Shown here: piece after piece, positions 48,031-61,387 of the stretch
How positions within the stretch are numbered: the stretch's first letter is position 1
Layout: every line of letters begins with the position of its first letter
DNA from: Diadema setosum
Lineage: Eukaryota; Echinodermata; Echinoidea; Diadematoida; Diadematidae
Reading direction: 5' to 3'
DNA length: 64,000 bases
Assembly: GCA_033980235.1 (NCBI GenBank)
Contig: CM067067.1
Coordinates: 4,269,001-4,333,000, forward strand
The notes under the pieces: generated by a model
What the model was told of the DNA's origin: nothing
What the model saw: the letters and a program-made list of their open reading frames with translations, nothing else
Database searches by the model: none
Program-made: the position numbers and the translations under genes

Positions 48031-50122
48031 GTTAGTAATAGCTCTCTAATTTGGATATATCTAAGGTGTGGACTATATAAACAGTGAATCCATAATCAAG
48101 GCTGCACACTGGCACTGGTCCAACGGTCACTGACTAGTAAAAATCACTGTTAGACCAGTAACTTTTTCAGGAATGGACCAGTAAAAAATGGAAAGACTGG
48201 GCATTTACGAGTCCAATGGACAGGCTGGACCAGTAGAAAAATGGGTTAGTGTGCTGTCCTGCCATAATGCGTGATAATGGTGCTGAAGTGACACATGCTC
48301 CTTCAGTAAAGAGTAGAAAAGCATAAAAATTATGCATCAACCCGTAAAGTCCTTCTCTTTTCATGCTTATTCTTATTAGTCATGGTTAGTATTTAACAGG
48401 GCAGAATACAGAATTCTTCTTTTATCTGAACCCTATTTTGGACATTTTACATAACGTTTTCTGGTTGCAGAAATTTCACAAGCCTGTAGATCACTTAATT
48501 TATAACCCATCTTTAAATTGGCAACACAGGAAAAAAAATCAAGGCATTTTTTTCTCTTTCTCTTTAATTGGTAATTCTTTGTATTTTTCCCCTTTGAGCA
48601 CAAATAACAAATTAAACCATTTTGTCCCGTCTATCTCCAACATAGCATAGGCCAGTAAGATTCAGACTTACAAAGTTATGAGGACAAGAAGAGGATTTCT
48701 GCCGCAAAATTTTCTCAGGACTTGATTTACATTTACAAACATTAATTTTTATGAATGAGTTGACTAGAAAGCTTAATTCAAAGACTTCTAAAACCAATGA
48801 TAATATGTTTGTTGGTATGGTCTTTTTTCCAGTTGTACAAGCTTGTTTTCTGACATAGATACAAATTCAGAAGTGTATGAATGTTTGTGTGAGTACGTGT
48901 GTGTGTGTGTGTGCGTGCATGTGTATAACTGACAACCCTTTGCAACTACCTCCTATGTCTTGAAAAACTGCTTGGAATCACAATCCACACAAACTTCTTT
49001 GAACTCTGGTTTACCTGTGAATACAACAGGTGGATCAGTATCTAGCTAAGATAACCCATCAGGATTTGCTGGTCATTCTTTTTGTGCCCCCCACCCCCAT
49101 GCCCCATCCTTCTGTGCATTTCCAAAGTTTCAAAAGTTTGTGCCCCTCTGGAGGAGGTGCATTCCATAATAAACTGTACATCATAAACACATTTGATCAT
49201 GTGTTTCTGATTGTTGAATCTAAGGCACACAGCTCTTTCTGGATCTAAAGTGTACTTTCTTTGCCTCCAAATAACATGTGAAAGCATAGCATCTGTGGAG
49301 CTCAAAGATGGTATATATTTGTTGAAGGAGATATCTGTGGGATAAAAAACAAAGTGCAAGAACACCCACAAAGATTTAGGGAACTTCGACAAAACAAAAA
49401 ATGCCTCTTGATATTTTTAAGTAGACATCCTCGGGGATTTTCTGATAGTGGGACAAATCTTTCTGTCGTCTCGAAACATTCTCATATGGTTTGCAGGACG
49501 GAAAAACAAGAGAATTGGGGATTTTGGCAACTTTATCTTTGGTGTGTCGCGACTCCAATAGCAGAATACCGGTTCGCCGAGGGAGGATGTTGATCTTAAC
49601 ACAGGCCGCAATGTGGTTCCAATCAGCAACACTGCTTCAAACAGCTTGCATTTCAAATCCTACTTCCCTCTCCCTCCCCCCCCCCCCCACACACACACAC
49701 TTCTCTGCAGCAGAAATATTAATATCCATACTGTGGAGAAAGAGAGAAGAGTAGTAAGAGATGGTGTAGGGCTTGACTTCCCTTCAACATTCCATGTGAA
49801 ATGACTATACTACCAAGAAATTATCAATGCTTATATTGGGATATCTCTCCATCAGTATTTGAACTGCAAGTTTGTAGAATTTAAATCATACTCTTACACA
49901 TCGATTTCAATTTATCTGACATAGATTTAAAGATAGAGTGATGAATATTATTCATATTATTTCTATAAGTAGATACAAAGGTGTTCTTATCCCTCCTCTG
50001 TATGTTCTCTATCTCCTTCTCTTCTTCCCCCCCCCCCCTGTCTGCACCTCATCCTCCTACTACTTCTTAAAATGTATCTGCTACCTTCAGTTTGGAGGCA
50101 TCTTTCGAGACTTTCATTATCA

Positions 50123-50163
50123 AACCAGGGAGGTGGGAAGAGACTTCTCCCACCTCCTTGGTT
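50123..50163. repeat. Near-perfect 41-bp hairpin (AACCAGGGAGGTGGGA stem)
   Basis: AACCAGGGAGGTGGGAAG and CTTCTCCCACCTCCTTGGTT pair over nearly their whole length with an AGA loop, one mismatch and one bulge. It may be a minimal MITE; it is shorter than a typical miRNA precursor. Confidence 0.6.
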
Positions 50164-53100
50164 AAATTAAAAGAGATTACAAACTTTGCTTTCACTTTTT
50201 TCACATGTGTGTTAAAAGGAAGCTGCAATGAACTTTTTTGGTCCTGTTATATAAGGAATTGATTGTAATTTACATACTTGCAGCAAAACTTATGACAGCC
50301 TCAATGCTGTCAGCTTTCATTTGATTGATTGTCACATAAAATTGCATCCATGATATTAAACTCGCAAATACTCTGAGAAATTGGGAAGATCATGAGATAT
50401 CTGATGGAAAAAACACAAGATTAGTGGCTGCAAAGTTTTCTTTTTATTGTGTCATATTAAGTATATTCCATCACAACCACTTTAAACACCCAAACTGTGC
50501 TTGTGGGCAACAAAAATGACACCTTGACACGATCCCAAATTGAGGACCTTATTCTGGGGGAGAAAAATGGGTTATGTCCCTACAGGTGTTTGGAAGTGGA
50601 GCTCACAAATAAATGCCACCTGCTTAATGGCTCATTCACTGTTTTGGCAGCTTGTCACATCCCCATCTAGAAGCAGTACTTTCCATAAGCTTAAATCCAT
50701 AAACAGAAAACTTTGAGAAGTGATGAAAAAGAAAGGGCAGCAAGCTGTCCTTATATTTCTGAATCCCCATCAGACTGCCTGAAGATTTAATGTTTTGTTT
50801 TTTGCTTTTTATTTCATTTTGTAAAAGCTGCCTTGAATACGGCTTTCTACATTTATGACATTTTTAGTGCAGATACAAATAGACAGGTTGTAAGGCATAT
50901 GAGGGGTGTATGTTTGAATTTATTTGCTTGTCTCTAACATTAATGTGCCAATCGATTTCCCTTCCAGTATACATCCATATAAGCTATGAATAATGTCCCT
51001 ATCTAAGTCAGGATTTCAAATATTCAAGGAGCGTGGAAATGATACATGACATCTGTTAGGAGTTTGCTGTCTTGACAGCACCCCAAATACAACTTGAATG
51101 CCAATGATTTTAAAGTGGCTTTGCAGAAACTACTTCGAAACTGGAAGTTTTCTAGTATCTTAATATTTTTGGAAATCAAAGTGAAAATGCTGAATGCTGA
51201 AAATGCTTGTTTGACAAAACAAAAACATTCTTGTAGTGTTGCCACATGAATTAAGTAATGTTTAGTTTCCTGAAATCAAGTATCCCTTTTTTTTTTCATT
51301 TTTGAGTGATGCATTGCTTTGTTTGTTATCAAAATGGGCACTTTTTTTAGCATAACTAGAGTAGGAAGCAATATTGGCATCATTCCAGCGTAGTATTCAT
51401 ATATAGTTGTTGTTTTCATCAAGTTGATGTATTGATAACTAATTTCTCCTTTGGAAGACAAAACGTGCATAGAGGCATCCAAAAATAAAAGCAGAATTAT
51501 GGCACTAGACATAAAGGAAGTTAAGCTATTCTTGGTGTATGGAAGGTTTAGTCTAATTTTTCCATAATAGGGAGATTTGCAAATTCCATTAAAGGATATT
51601 GAAGGGCAAATAAGCTCTTATCCCAACCAGCTCCCTTTCAAGTTTGTTGCACTCTGTGAAATAAAAAATAGAATAGAAGGTGATGTATGATACCATGGAC
51701 AAGGTATTTAAGCCTCCCCTTGTGGAAGCGTATTGTTGACTGCACCTGGGACAGCCACAGCACCATAACCTAATTCTTCCCTGCATATCACAAAAAATTA
51801 AGTGTTAATTCCCCTCAAGAATTCCTTTCATCCCACGGCGGATTTTAACTCTGGAAGGTGCATCCAAGCTGTACTTTTCCATAGCAACCGTCTCTTGAAC
51901 GCATCTTTCAACGTATTAAGGAATTGAACTCCGAGTTGAACCTGTTTATAGAAGAAATTGTGCGTGGTTACGTGGAACCTCACCCTCTTACTTTTTTTTT
52001 CTTTCTTTCTTTGCTAGCCCCTGCCTTAGAGTTTTCTGCCATCTTATTTGGAGATGGGTGTTTAGACTCTCTCTTTCACGTTCTCGAAGCTGAACTCGTT
52101 CTTTCCTTCGCCATGATCAGCCCCAAGAGTACAGCTCACCCTTTGTGGATGAAAAAAAAAAATGTGAACTTCAGGCATGTCAGTGCCAATCGATATCCAG
52201 ACATTCCTTATCATGTTGTCAAAGAGTATGCTTTGTGATCACTCAGGCAACAATGTTGAGTCTCTTTGCTAGGAACATGATGGCAGTTGATGGCTGATAC
52301 TGAAGCCAATTATTGTGGACTTTCTCCAATATGCAAACAGTTTGGCATGAGGTTTTTGACATTTGGCCATATGAAATGAAAATTCAATATGCAGACTTCA
52401 AATGATGAAAGCAGTAATGGGTTTGTCATCATTGATTGAGACAGTATCTCTGCTGCGCTCTGTTACAAAAAAGGGTAGAAAAGCTGCATCCAGCTATGTA
52501 GTCACTGACTGGGAGAACTATCAGAATTAGATCAACAAATCAAGCTTGCCCAATGCAACTCTAAAACCAATGAGATTCAAGCTCCTCGCTGTAACAAGGC
52601 AGTGTCACCTTTTTGCTGTTTGTTTTAACCATAGACACAAGCCTCTGCTATAAACCATGCAGACTGAATCACTGACTGACCATGATATCTCCACAACCTG
52701 CCCCCCCCCCCCATCTAAACTTGAGTTATTATGACTTATCGGTGCCTTTCCTCAATGTGTGACTTCTCCTGGGTAACGCTAAGTCACTCTCAATCCTGTC
52801 CACCTCCCTCGCCAGATCGTGCAGCCGTACAGCTTGGGTGCTGTGATGCATCTGGCGCCAAATGATTTATACATTGTAGACAGACTTCAGTTTACTTCCG
52901 AACTGCTTTGTGTAAGTGGCCATGGCAGCTGGGTGAAGATTTTGACACTTGGATCGGCACTGACATAAATCATACTAGGCCTAATCAGCCATATACCCTG
53001 GCTTTGTTGCTTACTATGCCAGAGTTTCTATTCACATTGCGAAGAATAAAAAACTTAGCGAAAAATATATGCCCAGACTCTGCTATTTCAGTATGGAACT

Positions 53101-54071
53101 GTGTAATTCATGTCAAGTCTATTCTATGGACACTTGAGAAACTCTTCATCTTTATACAGCTTCAGGACCCTATAGTATCAAAATAAGTATTTTTTTTTTT
53201 TGAATCAGAGAAATCTATTTCTGTTCCACATGGGCTGATTAGAAATGAGTATGTAGTGAGTATATGTATGAATATCAAAAAGGCTAAAAAGTTTTGTGAT
53301 AGGAGCCATGACCATATTTCCAGCAAGAAATCATAGCATAGTTGGTTATGTTGCATCAAGTAAGTGATTTTTTATTTTTTTTTTATTGAAGGTGCATACA
53401 TTTATCATGAAAATAAGAAATGAAAAGTGCTTTGGATGATTACACTTTGGGCAACTGTGATTTCATTTTTGTTTTTTTCACATGGAATATTCTGTTCAGT
53501 TCCAAAGTTTTACATCATTTTATTATGTTGTAGCAAGCTTCTCAGTTATCCCATGCCTACAAAAGTATTATTCATGGTTCTTTGAACCATACTGTCTCAC
53601 AGATGAAAAGCTTCACATTTCAGGTCTATTCCAAGTTCACAGACCCATAAGCAGTCTTAGATCTCTGATCAGTACCACCGATAATGATAAGAAAACAGAA
53701 CAGTCCCACATATGTCTGTCAGCGCTGTAGCAGATGGTTTGCCCAGAGAACTTGTGTGCTCCCATACGTCATTACTGGATTACTCTGCAAGCAACATTTG
53801 ATACAGGGTCAGTCTTGGCCCAGGTTAGTTTCAATTCTACAATTCTCTAGTTTGTGAAAAGTTACATAATTCACTCAGAAATCCCATAAGTACCTCAGTT
53901 GGGTGCTGTTGAGAAGGAGGATATAGCATTTCATCTGTACGGAGTATTGTGCTTTCCAGTGGTGATTCTAATTCAGGAATGAATGCTTGACATATTTGGT
54001 GTCAAAATTTCTTTCTTTTTGAGAAGTTTAGTGCACAATGTAGAAGCAGCAGCTGATGGACCTCCAGTATA

Positions 54072-54219
54072 CTGTGGCGGATCCAGGGGGAGTGCTCCCG
54101 CTTTAGTTTTTGTTAAAATTAAATAAATAAAAAGAAAAAATGTGGGGCGCGTGCACCCCCTTTAATTTTATAAAGGCCCCCCCCCCCCCCTCCTTACGGA
54201 ATTCCTGGATCCGCCCCTG
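54072..54219. mobile_element. hAT-like MITE with GGCGGATCCAGG ends
   Basis: The left end CTGTGGCGGATCCAGG is a decayed match to the inverse of the right end CCTGGATCCGCCCCTG. The family end CAGGGGCGGATCC is typical of hAT-type MITEs. The body is 148 bp with a poly-C run (about 54178-54190) and no ORF. Flanks CAGTATAC and CAGTGTCA might be a diverged 8-bp target duplication, as hAT elements make. Confidence 0.65.
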
Positions 54220-54294
54220 CAGTGTCAACTGTCAATCTCGAGGATTCTTAAGGCCTGATCACATTCTTTTGCCATGGCTGTGCAAATTGTATGT

Positions 54295-54323
54295 AATGGC
54301 ACATAGAGGTCCTATGTGCCATT
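54295..54323. repeat. Perfect 12-bp-stem hairpin
   Basis: AATGGCACATAG (54295-54306) and CTATGTGCCATT (54312-54323) pair perfectly around AGGTC. It lies about 75 bp after the hAT-like MITE and may be part of another small repeat. Confidence 0.7.
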
Positions 54324-56708
54324 GCATGCATATTTAATTTTCTTGTTGAAGGAATCCCAAGGACTTTGATTTTTTTTTTTTAATGAGGATCTCTTTAGTT
54401 TGTCATTCCAAGAGGAGATATGCTTATTCACAGGATGAAATGTAGTAACCCACTCCAGCACCTTTTCTTTCATATAAACTTTCTTTTTTTATCAGATAAA
54501 TCATGCAATAATAATAAACCTATTAATATCAGCTTTCTCTAAAGCTATCAAAAAGAAGATACATGATGAAGATACACATATATCAGTAAGTTTGTAACGA
54601 CACTTCTTAAGCACACTTCTGATAATGTTTAGAGTAACAGTGTGTGGACATCTTATGATTCTCTTCAGCAACTACAGCAGCAAACTACATGTGACTGAAG
54701 TTTACTTTTAGAATTCCAAAAATTCACTCGGTTAGCATGAAACATGCTTCCAGACCTGTTTGAAAACAAGTTCTTTCTCCAATCTGAAAATCCCTCTGAC
54801 TTCTGGATGGTAGAATTCCAAAAATATGATTATTTACCCCAGAGAAAAGGAATATGGAAAGACGTGCAACAGCTCTACTCTCTTTTGTTTTTTGGTCACC
54901 TGCCCACCATCAATTTGATAAATGAAAAATTGACTCATCAGGTTAATTACAGTGGATATGGCTGGTGTATACACAAAGATTGTTCTATTGATATAATGAT
55001 CTACTTTCAGTTTCAGTATTCAATGAGCTTCATAGGCTTCGTAAGAATTAAACACCTTATTGATAGATATTCACACATAGAGGAGTTACTAGAGGGCAGT
55101 ATAGTGGCAATTCAGACAAAAGGGTGATAGGTTTGGGCCTTTTTCTGCTGAATCTAGTGCCTTCTGGCTCCTGAAATCTCTATCAGTTGTCCCAGAACAG
55201 GCCCGGGACAGTCCCAGGACAGTCCCCTGAGCTGCACCTGCCAGGAGAAAAGATGAATGATTTCCTACGGAGGAACCCTCGTCAGACATGCTCCAGAGAT
55301 TTAAGCAGGGCATCAGGGACAAACGATTGAGGAAGTCATAAAGCCGACCTTGAATTTCAACCCCACACAAAATATCTATGATTCATGATTGTCTACCAGA
55401 AGAAATGACAAGTCTACTTGCTTCCCCACCCCATCAGTCGTCTGCAGACTGTTGCATTTTCCAAACTTCAACATCTGTACTCCTTTCCCTCAATAACTAT
55501 ACAAGATGAGAGCAGGAAATTAGTAATGTATTATTAGCGTCCAACGTATCACGTCTTCTTCAGGATTGCAATCTTATTTTCAGTGAACGTAATTATATGC
55601 TCTCCCTTGAAACTCGGCTGAAATGCATGCTATAAACTCCCAGGTTTGTGATTTTGTATCTCAGGACAAGTGTGCACTGCAGATTTAGAAAATGCTGTAA
55701 TTCCTTCCAAAAATGTGCTGATTACTCTTGACTGCAGTGCAAATTAGTTCTCCCAAGTTATGCATTTCCCAGCCTTTTTTTCATACAATGCAAGGCTCTG
55801 TGCTGTTTCTGGCACCCTGCTAACCACAAATTAGTTGTAGTCGTCCATCTGGAGGAATGTGAGTTATATGTCAAAGGGTGACTGTCCGGACTCCTCCGGT
55901 GAATGTTTTTGCACTCAATCTTTGATTTCATTCACTCGATCGGTCTGTAACCAAGTGATGCTCACAATGAGGCTGTGATGTTGCAGCTCCAATGATCATC
56001 TGGAATGTCATTCTTGCAAGATCCGATAAACGTAGAGTCTGTGTGAAGTGTCCGACTTCATAATGTGCTGCAAAAATCTCTTCCCATTGAGGAGCGATGA
56101 CGCAAACCATATTTGGCTGAACAGGAGCAAGATATTAGCTTTGCATTAAACGAATACATTAGAATTATCAGTGATTTCTGCTACTGAAATACAGACAAGG
56201 TTATCTTTATATGTGATTTAGTAAACATCACTTTTGTTGTCATCTTGTAAGTAACATTATACAATTAATTTAGTGATATACACAATTTCATTATTCTGGT
56301 GATATGTGTGCCACTAAAACAAAAAATTTGCTACTGAAATAAAAAGAAAGATATCAAATTACATGTCAGCAAAGAATGATGAAGTACATTTGAATATTAA
56401 TCTTATACTTCAGTTACGGAGATACAGGACACTTCTGTTACAATAAACATAGTTATACTGAAATTTTGTTACAATGAAGTAAAAATTCAGGTCCTAATAT
56501 ATATATTATCACTAACATCTAGGTGAAATTCCCTTTGGTACTTCATTTAAAAAAAAAAATATTCTATAATGAAAGAAAACTGCTGATCCCGAGGACTTAG
56601 TTATAATGGGAGTCATCTATATAACAATGTAAATGCAATATTAGTCTGATTTTTTGCTACATTCCCAGACATTTCATCTGGTTTTTTTTCCCCTTATCTG
56701 TTACATAG

Positions 56709-56899
56709 GTGGTCTGCTGCATGATGCTCCCTACGATGTGGACGGGAAACTCTCTGAGCTCCTGTATGAGTGTGTCTACGAGAGCCAACCGGGGAGCAGG
56801 ATGCAATCCGTCAGAATCCTGAAACGACTGCTGCACATCCTCCAGAGAGGCTTCACCTACCAGAGCAACACTGCCAGAGATGGGGAGAAGTCGCTATGA
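56709..56899 (+). CDS. DIPK2: DIPK2-like protein, exon D (terminal coding exon)
   Basis: The acceptor is CTGTTACATAG. GT at the exon start completes a Gly codon with exon C, giving GGLLHDAPYDVDGKLSELL; human DIPK2A has GGLLHDPP followed by DGRLEALLDEC. Residues 230-291 follow and the frame stops at TGA 56897-56899. A conserved Cys lies in LYECVYES. The C-terminus (RGFTYQSNTARDGEKSL) extends about ten residues beyond the human end. The summed exon lengths give an exact open frame, which confirms the model. Confidence 0.92.
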
Positions 56900-57980
56900 C
56901 GACAACATCACTGATGCAATGTCCATCGCTGATTCGGGCTTACATTTTTGACAGCAATAAACTTCTTTTTTTTTTTAATCTGCTCATGATATCTTCACAT
57001 ACATCATCACATACTTGATCTGGTGCAATAACTGCATGGTAGTTTTGGGCTTGATGTGTACGGTGACAAGTGTGCATTGAGTTTACTCACCAGCTTTAAT
57101 TCCTCACTTTTTGTTTCCCCCTGAAATAAATACTAATGTCCTCTTTGATGCTAAATCTCTTTTTCCTCACTTTAAGAATGAAGTTTTATGGCAGTTTGAA
57201 TTAATATGCCATGATCAGTTGAATATTTTTGAATGGGAGTAATCACATGGTATGGAGAGAAATGATGGCATGGGGTATTACTTTTCAGTGCTTCAAATAC
57301 AGGATGTCTGCATTTATGGATCCAAGTCATCACAATGAAATCCCTTCAAGAATGTATCGGTCTATAAACATAGAGTGAGGACTATTCTACCTTAAAAACT
57401 CTGACTGACCCATTTTGTTTTAATTGGAGATTTCAAATTAAAGACTTGTTCCATGAAGCATTACCAAGGGATGCTGTTCAGAAAGTCTCCTGAGAGTGTT
57501 ATCAAATGAACTCTGTACCATGTAAAGTGCAAATAAATCAGTTTAATGTGTCTTCATGAATGACAGCATTTGTACAATGCAAGCAGTGTGTGACATCCTG
57601 TAGACTGAACATTAATTGTGTGCACTGCTAGTTTGCAATTACATCTGTATGAGCTTGACCTAAGAATCCTATACCAGTTAACTCCAAAGGATGAAACTTC
57701 GAGTATGTTAGCACATAGTTGGCAACGACTTCAAGACAAGAAACAATTGCATCATCTTGTAATCTACACCAAGATATTGTAGAATATGCTGTTTCTTCAG
57801 GGTGTTTCCTATATTTCTGCTAAGGTAACTGCCTATGATGGCAGCAAACTTGCTATATAGCTATTTCCATCCATCGTAGATCATCTTGAAAGATAATTTA
57901 AATTAAGTTTGTTCAATGACAGATGAGTATTCCCTGCTCAGACAGCAAAGCATGCGCAAGTTACATAATGAGCGGAAGCA

Positions 57981-58363
57981 AAGTAGATCCTTCCTATAAT
58001 AATGCAGTGGCTAGCTCCCATCTCTCTTTAGATAGAGCTATATTTCTCGGAGGTCATTTATGACCTTCACCAGCTACAAAAGGTTCCAGTTGTATGTGAA
58101 TGTTGGAAGTGGAAATTGCCCTTACTCTTTAGCTGAGTGATGGTATGGTATGGTATGGTAATTTATTTCCGTAAATATAAATAATTATAGGAAGTAGATC
58201 CTTCCTATAATTATGCAGTGGCTAGCTCCCAGCTCCCATCTCTCTTTAAATAGAGCTATATTTCTCGGAGGTCATTTATGACCTTCACCAGCTACAAAAG
58301 GTTCCAGTTGTATGTGAATGTTGGAAGTGGAAATTGCCCTTACTCTTTAGCTGAGTGATGGTA
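57981..58363 (+). repeat. 165-172-bp direct repeat flanking a short insert
   Basis: The first copy spans 57981-58145, the second 58192-58363. They share AAGTAGATCCTTCCTATAAT, TTTCTCGGAGGTCATTTATG and TTACTCTTTAGCTGAGTGAT with very few changes; the second copy has a 7-bp repeat of AGCTCCC. The near identity indicates a recent duplication. Confidence 0.9.
58141..58191 (-). mobile_element. Possible minimal LINE tail between the direct repeats
   Basis: Read on the minus strand the insert goes from an AT-rich start through GGAAATAAATTACC into CATAC units. AATAAA plus a short microsatellite matches the tail style of the LINE at 61388 and of the insert at 28943-29280. If so, the flanking 165-bp repeats could be an unusually long target-site duplication. 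This is inference; unequal exchange is the alternative. Confidence 0.3.
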
Positions 58364-60490
58364 AGTACTACAGTGTCAAATTCTTATTCTCTCCTGTTCG
58401 AAGGGGGCGGAGATTGTTCTGTATAGAAATTGATTGAGTGGTGCAATCACAAAGTATCAGAGATGATTAAATATGGCATATTTATCCTTCCATTCTGACT
58501 AGACTAGTGGATCATTATACATTTTGTATATTGCCTTCAGTTGTCAGTAAGCCAACTTTTCAGAAGCCATGCCATGGGCCTCATGATGTCACCAAATGTA
58601 AGTGCTCTGACAGGAAATCTTGCCGCCTGCTTAATGTCTGCATCAGATAGCATATTGTGCACATTTAAAGGCCACATTTCATTTAGAAATGTTCAGATTT
58701 TTAGGGGAGAAGCTTCCTAATTTTGCTCTTATGAAGACGGATGCAAATGAGAATCATCATCCCATCATTGGCTGAGAACCAACAACATTATAACATTATA
58801 CCGATCTTGTGAGTAAAACAAAAGTTATTAAAAGTGTTTTGCAGACAGCATCATTGTCTTTTCCGGTAAAATTATTTTCCTTCCCTGCTTAAACACCTTT
58901 AAAAATGTTTTATTTTTAACCATGCTTCAATATGTGCACATAAATGTTTGAACTAATCAGGAAAACAGATGTTATCGCTTTGAGAAGTGTCATGCTTCAT
59001 ATGTTTAATTTCAACCATGATGACTGATGATTTTTACATCAATTTGTTATCTGCAGTAATGGAAGCAGATTAAGTTAAATTATAACTGAACTGCTGTGTC
59101 TTCAGTAAGTACAGAGTGAAAAACATGATGCTGGATTAATCTATGTATAACTAAGGGGCAATGATGTATATTTTTATCTGCATTTTGCATTGATTTTCTA
59201 CATCCTTGTTCTTAAAATGATTATTTCCAAATGTCATATGAAAGGAAAGAGAGAGGTCAGTACTCGTGACTGTTATATCTTCCCTGAGACTCCAGGTAGT
59301 ATTTCAAGCACATGTAACAACTGGTCCAGTGATGTTGTTAAGATCCAAAACATGTAAATGTACTGTAGGTAAGAAATAAATGTATTTTGTCTTCTCTGCT
59401 TTTTTTTGTTGGACTTTTTATCATGAGAGTGTAAATATCATCATCTGGCATGGAGCCAGACAAATTTTTCACATCCTCTTGGCTGCCATATGGTGCCAGA
59501 AATAGTGCAATGTATCAAAAAATGATTTTTATCTTTTCAAGAGAATGTTTGAATGCCCCACGCAGGCTCTGTGATATTTCCTGTAGCAATGCCCAGCTTC
59601 TTATTCATTCATATCACATTAGCATGTGACAAGAAGAAAATAGTGTAGTGAAAATAAAAATGTTGCCGATCATTTTCTTCTTGAAGTGTTAACTGTCATC
59701 ATAATGCCAGCCTTAAACTTGCGGATTCCATGTTATTCTGAGTATAGTACTTGCCAGTGAATAGAGTTGTACTTTTATTTTGCAGATTTAACATAAAAGA
59801 TGCACATTGGATCATTGTTTTTATGTTTGCATTCCTTCTTTTTGTTTCCTACACATAATTCTAGCACACATCTACATAGAGACAACAAAAACAGAAGTGC
59901 CAACAGACTAAACTTCAACAGCATTGCACTTTTAGTATCTCATTAGACACTTTAATATACTCTAGCTGCATTTTTGTTGTGATTTACACCTCCTCACACA
60001 GCAAAGATTGTGCAGCATCCACTCCTTGGTTTCTACTCAATAAAAACAAAGCAATCATGTCATGCTCATCATTGTTTCTCTATTACCAAATGAAGTAATA
60101 TTCCTGATATTTTAATCTTTCTTTGGTAAATGATGCATTTTTCCTATTTATCTTTTATAGTCATTTGCAAATTGAGGACAACTTGTGTGTATATAGTTGG
60201 AGCCACAGATTTTAAGTAATGATTTATTTATTAGAGACAGAAGATACGAGACTGTATAGGAGGCATGATTGTAGAGAACATGGATATTTTTTTTTTCTAC
60301 CAGAATTGTGGTAGCTGAATGGGGTTGTGTACATGTGTGTATATTTATTGTACATGTTTGATATTCACTTTGATTTTAGATAATGATTTAAGTTATGTGT
60401 ACTTTGTGTACCTTTTGATATGTTCATGTATTTTTTACTCTACAATTTATGTGATTTATACTTGTGGTGCTTTTTGTATATTTGATTTGA

Positions 60491-60496
60491 AATAAA
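60491..60496 (+). terminator. Candidate distal polyadenylation signal (AATAAA)
   Basis: The canonical hexamer, with GTCTTCGGATGTTTTGTGTA downstream as a GU-rich element. It is the best-placed signal for a long 3' UTR. Confidence 0.45.
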
Positions 60497-60520
60497 CATG
60501 TACAAAATCTTAAACACTTC

Positions 60521-61387
60521 GGATGTCTTCGGATGTTTTGTGTATGAGTTCATGGTCAAATAACATGATTTTCTATTATCATTTTGGGCCCTGAAACTAG
60601 TACTTAACAAATGTTACTTTTGAAACACCTTTGGAGAAAGTGACTTAACTTCCAGTGACTTCCAGTGAAATTAAATAGATAAAGACAGGGTCATGATAAA
60701 AAAAAAAAAATCACATGAAACAGCATTCTACTGATGTTCTTCCAATAACATGTTGATGGTTTAAATAAATATCCTCATATCATGGGAAATACTTTCCTTT
60801 GATATGAACATAGTTGAAATGGCTTACACATAGCAGAATAAAAGGTGTACTTTTTTTTTCAAAAGAAGGTGTATATGACTTACAGGAGATGAGAGTGATG
60901 ATGACTTTGTTTGCTATGCAGGTGTGCTTGAAATTAGAATGGTGCATGAGTTCTATCAGTAAACTCTGAAATTCATCCTGAAATTGAAAGTTTGATCTTT
61001 GAATTAATCCAGGCATTTTAACATTACATATTTGGATGTTTGTTTGTTCATGAATAACAACAGATTTTTTTTTTTTTTTTGGGGGGGGGGAGGGGGTAAC
61101 CTCTTCAATGTTCAATGTTACCACTGCTTTATCAGGACGCCCTGCCATTACCATTATCCTATTAGAATAGCCAGGTACCCATTCACAGATGTGGGTAAAG
61201 ACATCTTGTTTAAAGACATACACACTGCAGGCTGAACTTCTTCAGTGTTTTACATTTGGCATTTTATTGTAAGTCAATTGTATTTTCCAATATACACCTA
61301 GCGACAGTTACACTTACACTTTGTTCCACAGTCACATCCTAATTGTTTTGTGTCATCAACACTTTGGTGTTACAACTACCATTTCAT
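60521..61387. other. Intergenic DNA between the DIPK2-like gene and the LINE
   Basis: AT-rich, without a gene. It contains a T16-G10 junction (61065-61096). Confidence 0.5.

Larger units (their letters stand above)
48031..56708 (+). other. 8.7-kb intron of the DIPK2-like gene
   Basis: Phase-1 intron, GTTAGT to TTACATAG. It contains a patch with repeated GACCAGTA motifs (about 48100-48260) that may be an old transposon, GT and AC microsatellites (about 48895-48915 and 49689-49700), several C runs, two hairpins and a hAT-like MITE listed separately. The remaining stretches (50.2-54.0, 54.4-56.7 kb) show no gene. The 127-codon frame at 54744-55127 is unrecognised and probably chance. Confidence 0.75.
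56900..60520 (+). other. 3' flank, probable 3' UTR of the DIPK2-like gene
   Basis: No ORF of note. AATAAA occurs at 56956, 57125, 57532, 59375 and 60491. The first gives a very short UTR. The last is followed by a TG/T-rich stretch (about 60520-60545) typical of a strong cleavage site, so several alternative ends are possible. It contains a 165-bp direct repeat (57981-58145/58192-58363). Confidence 0.5.
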
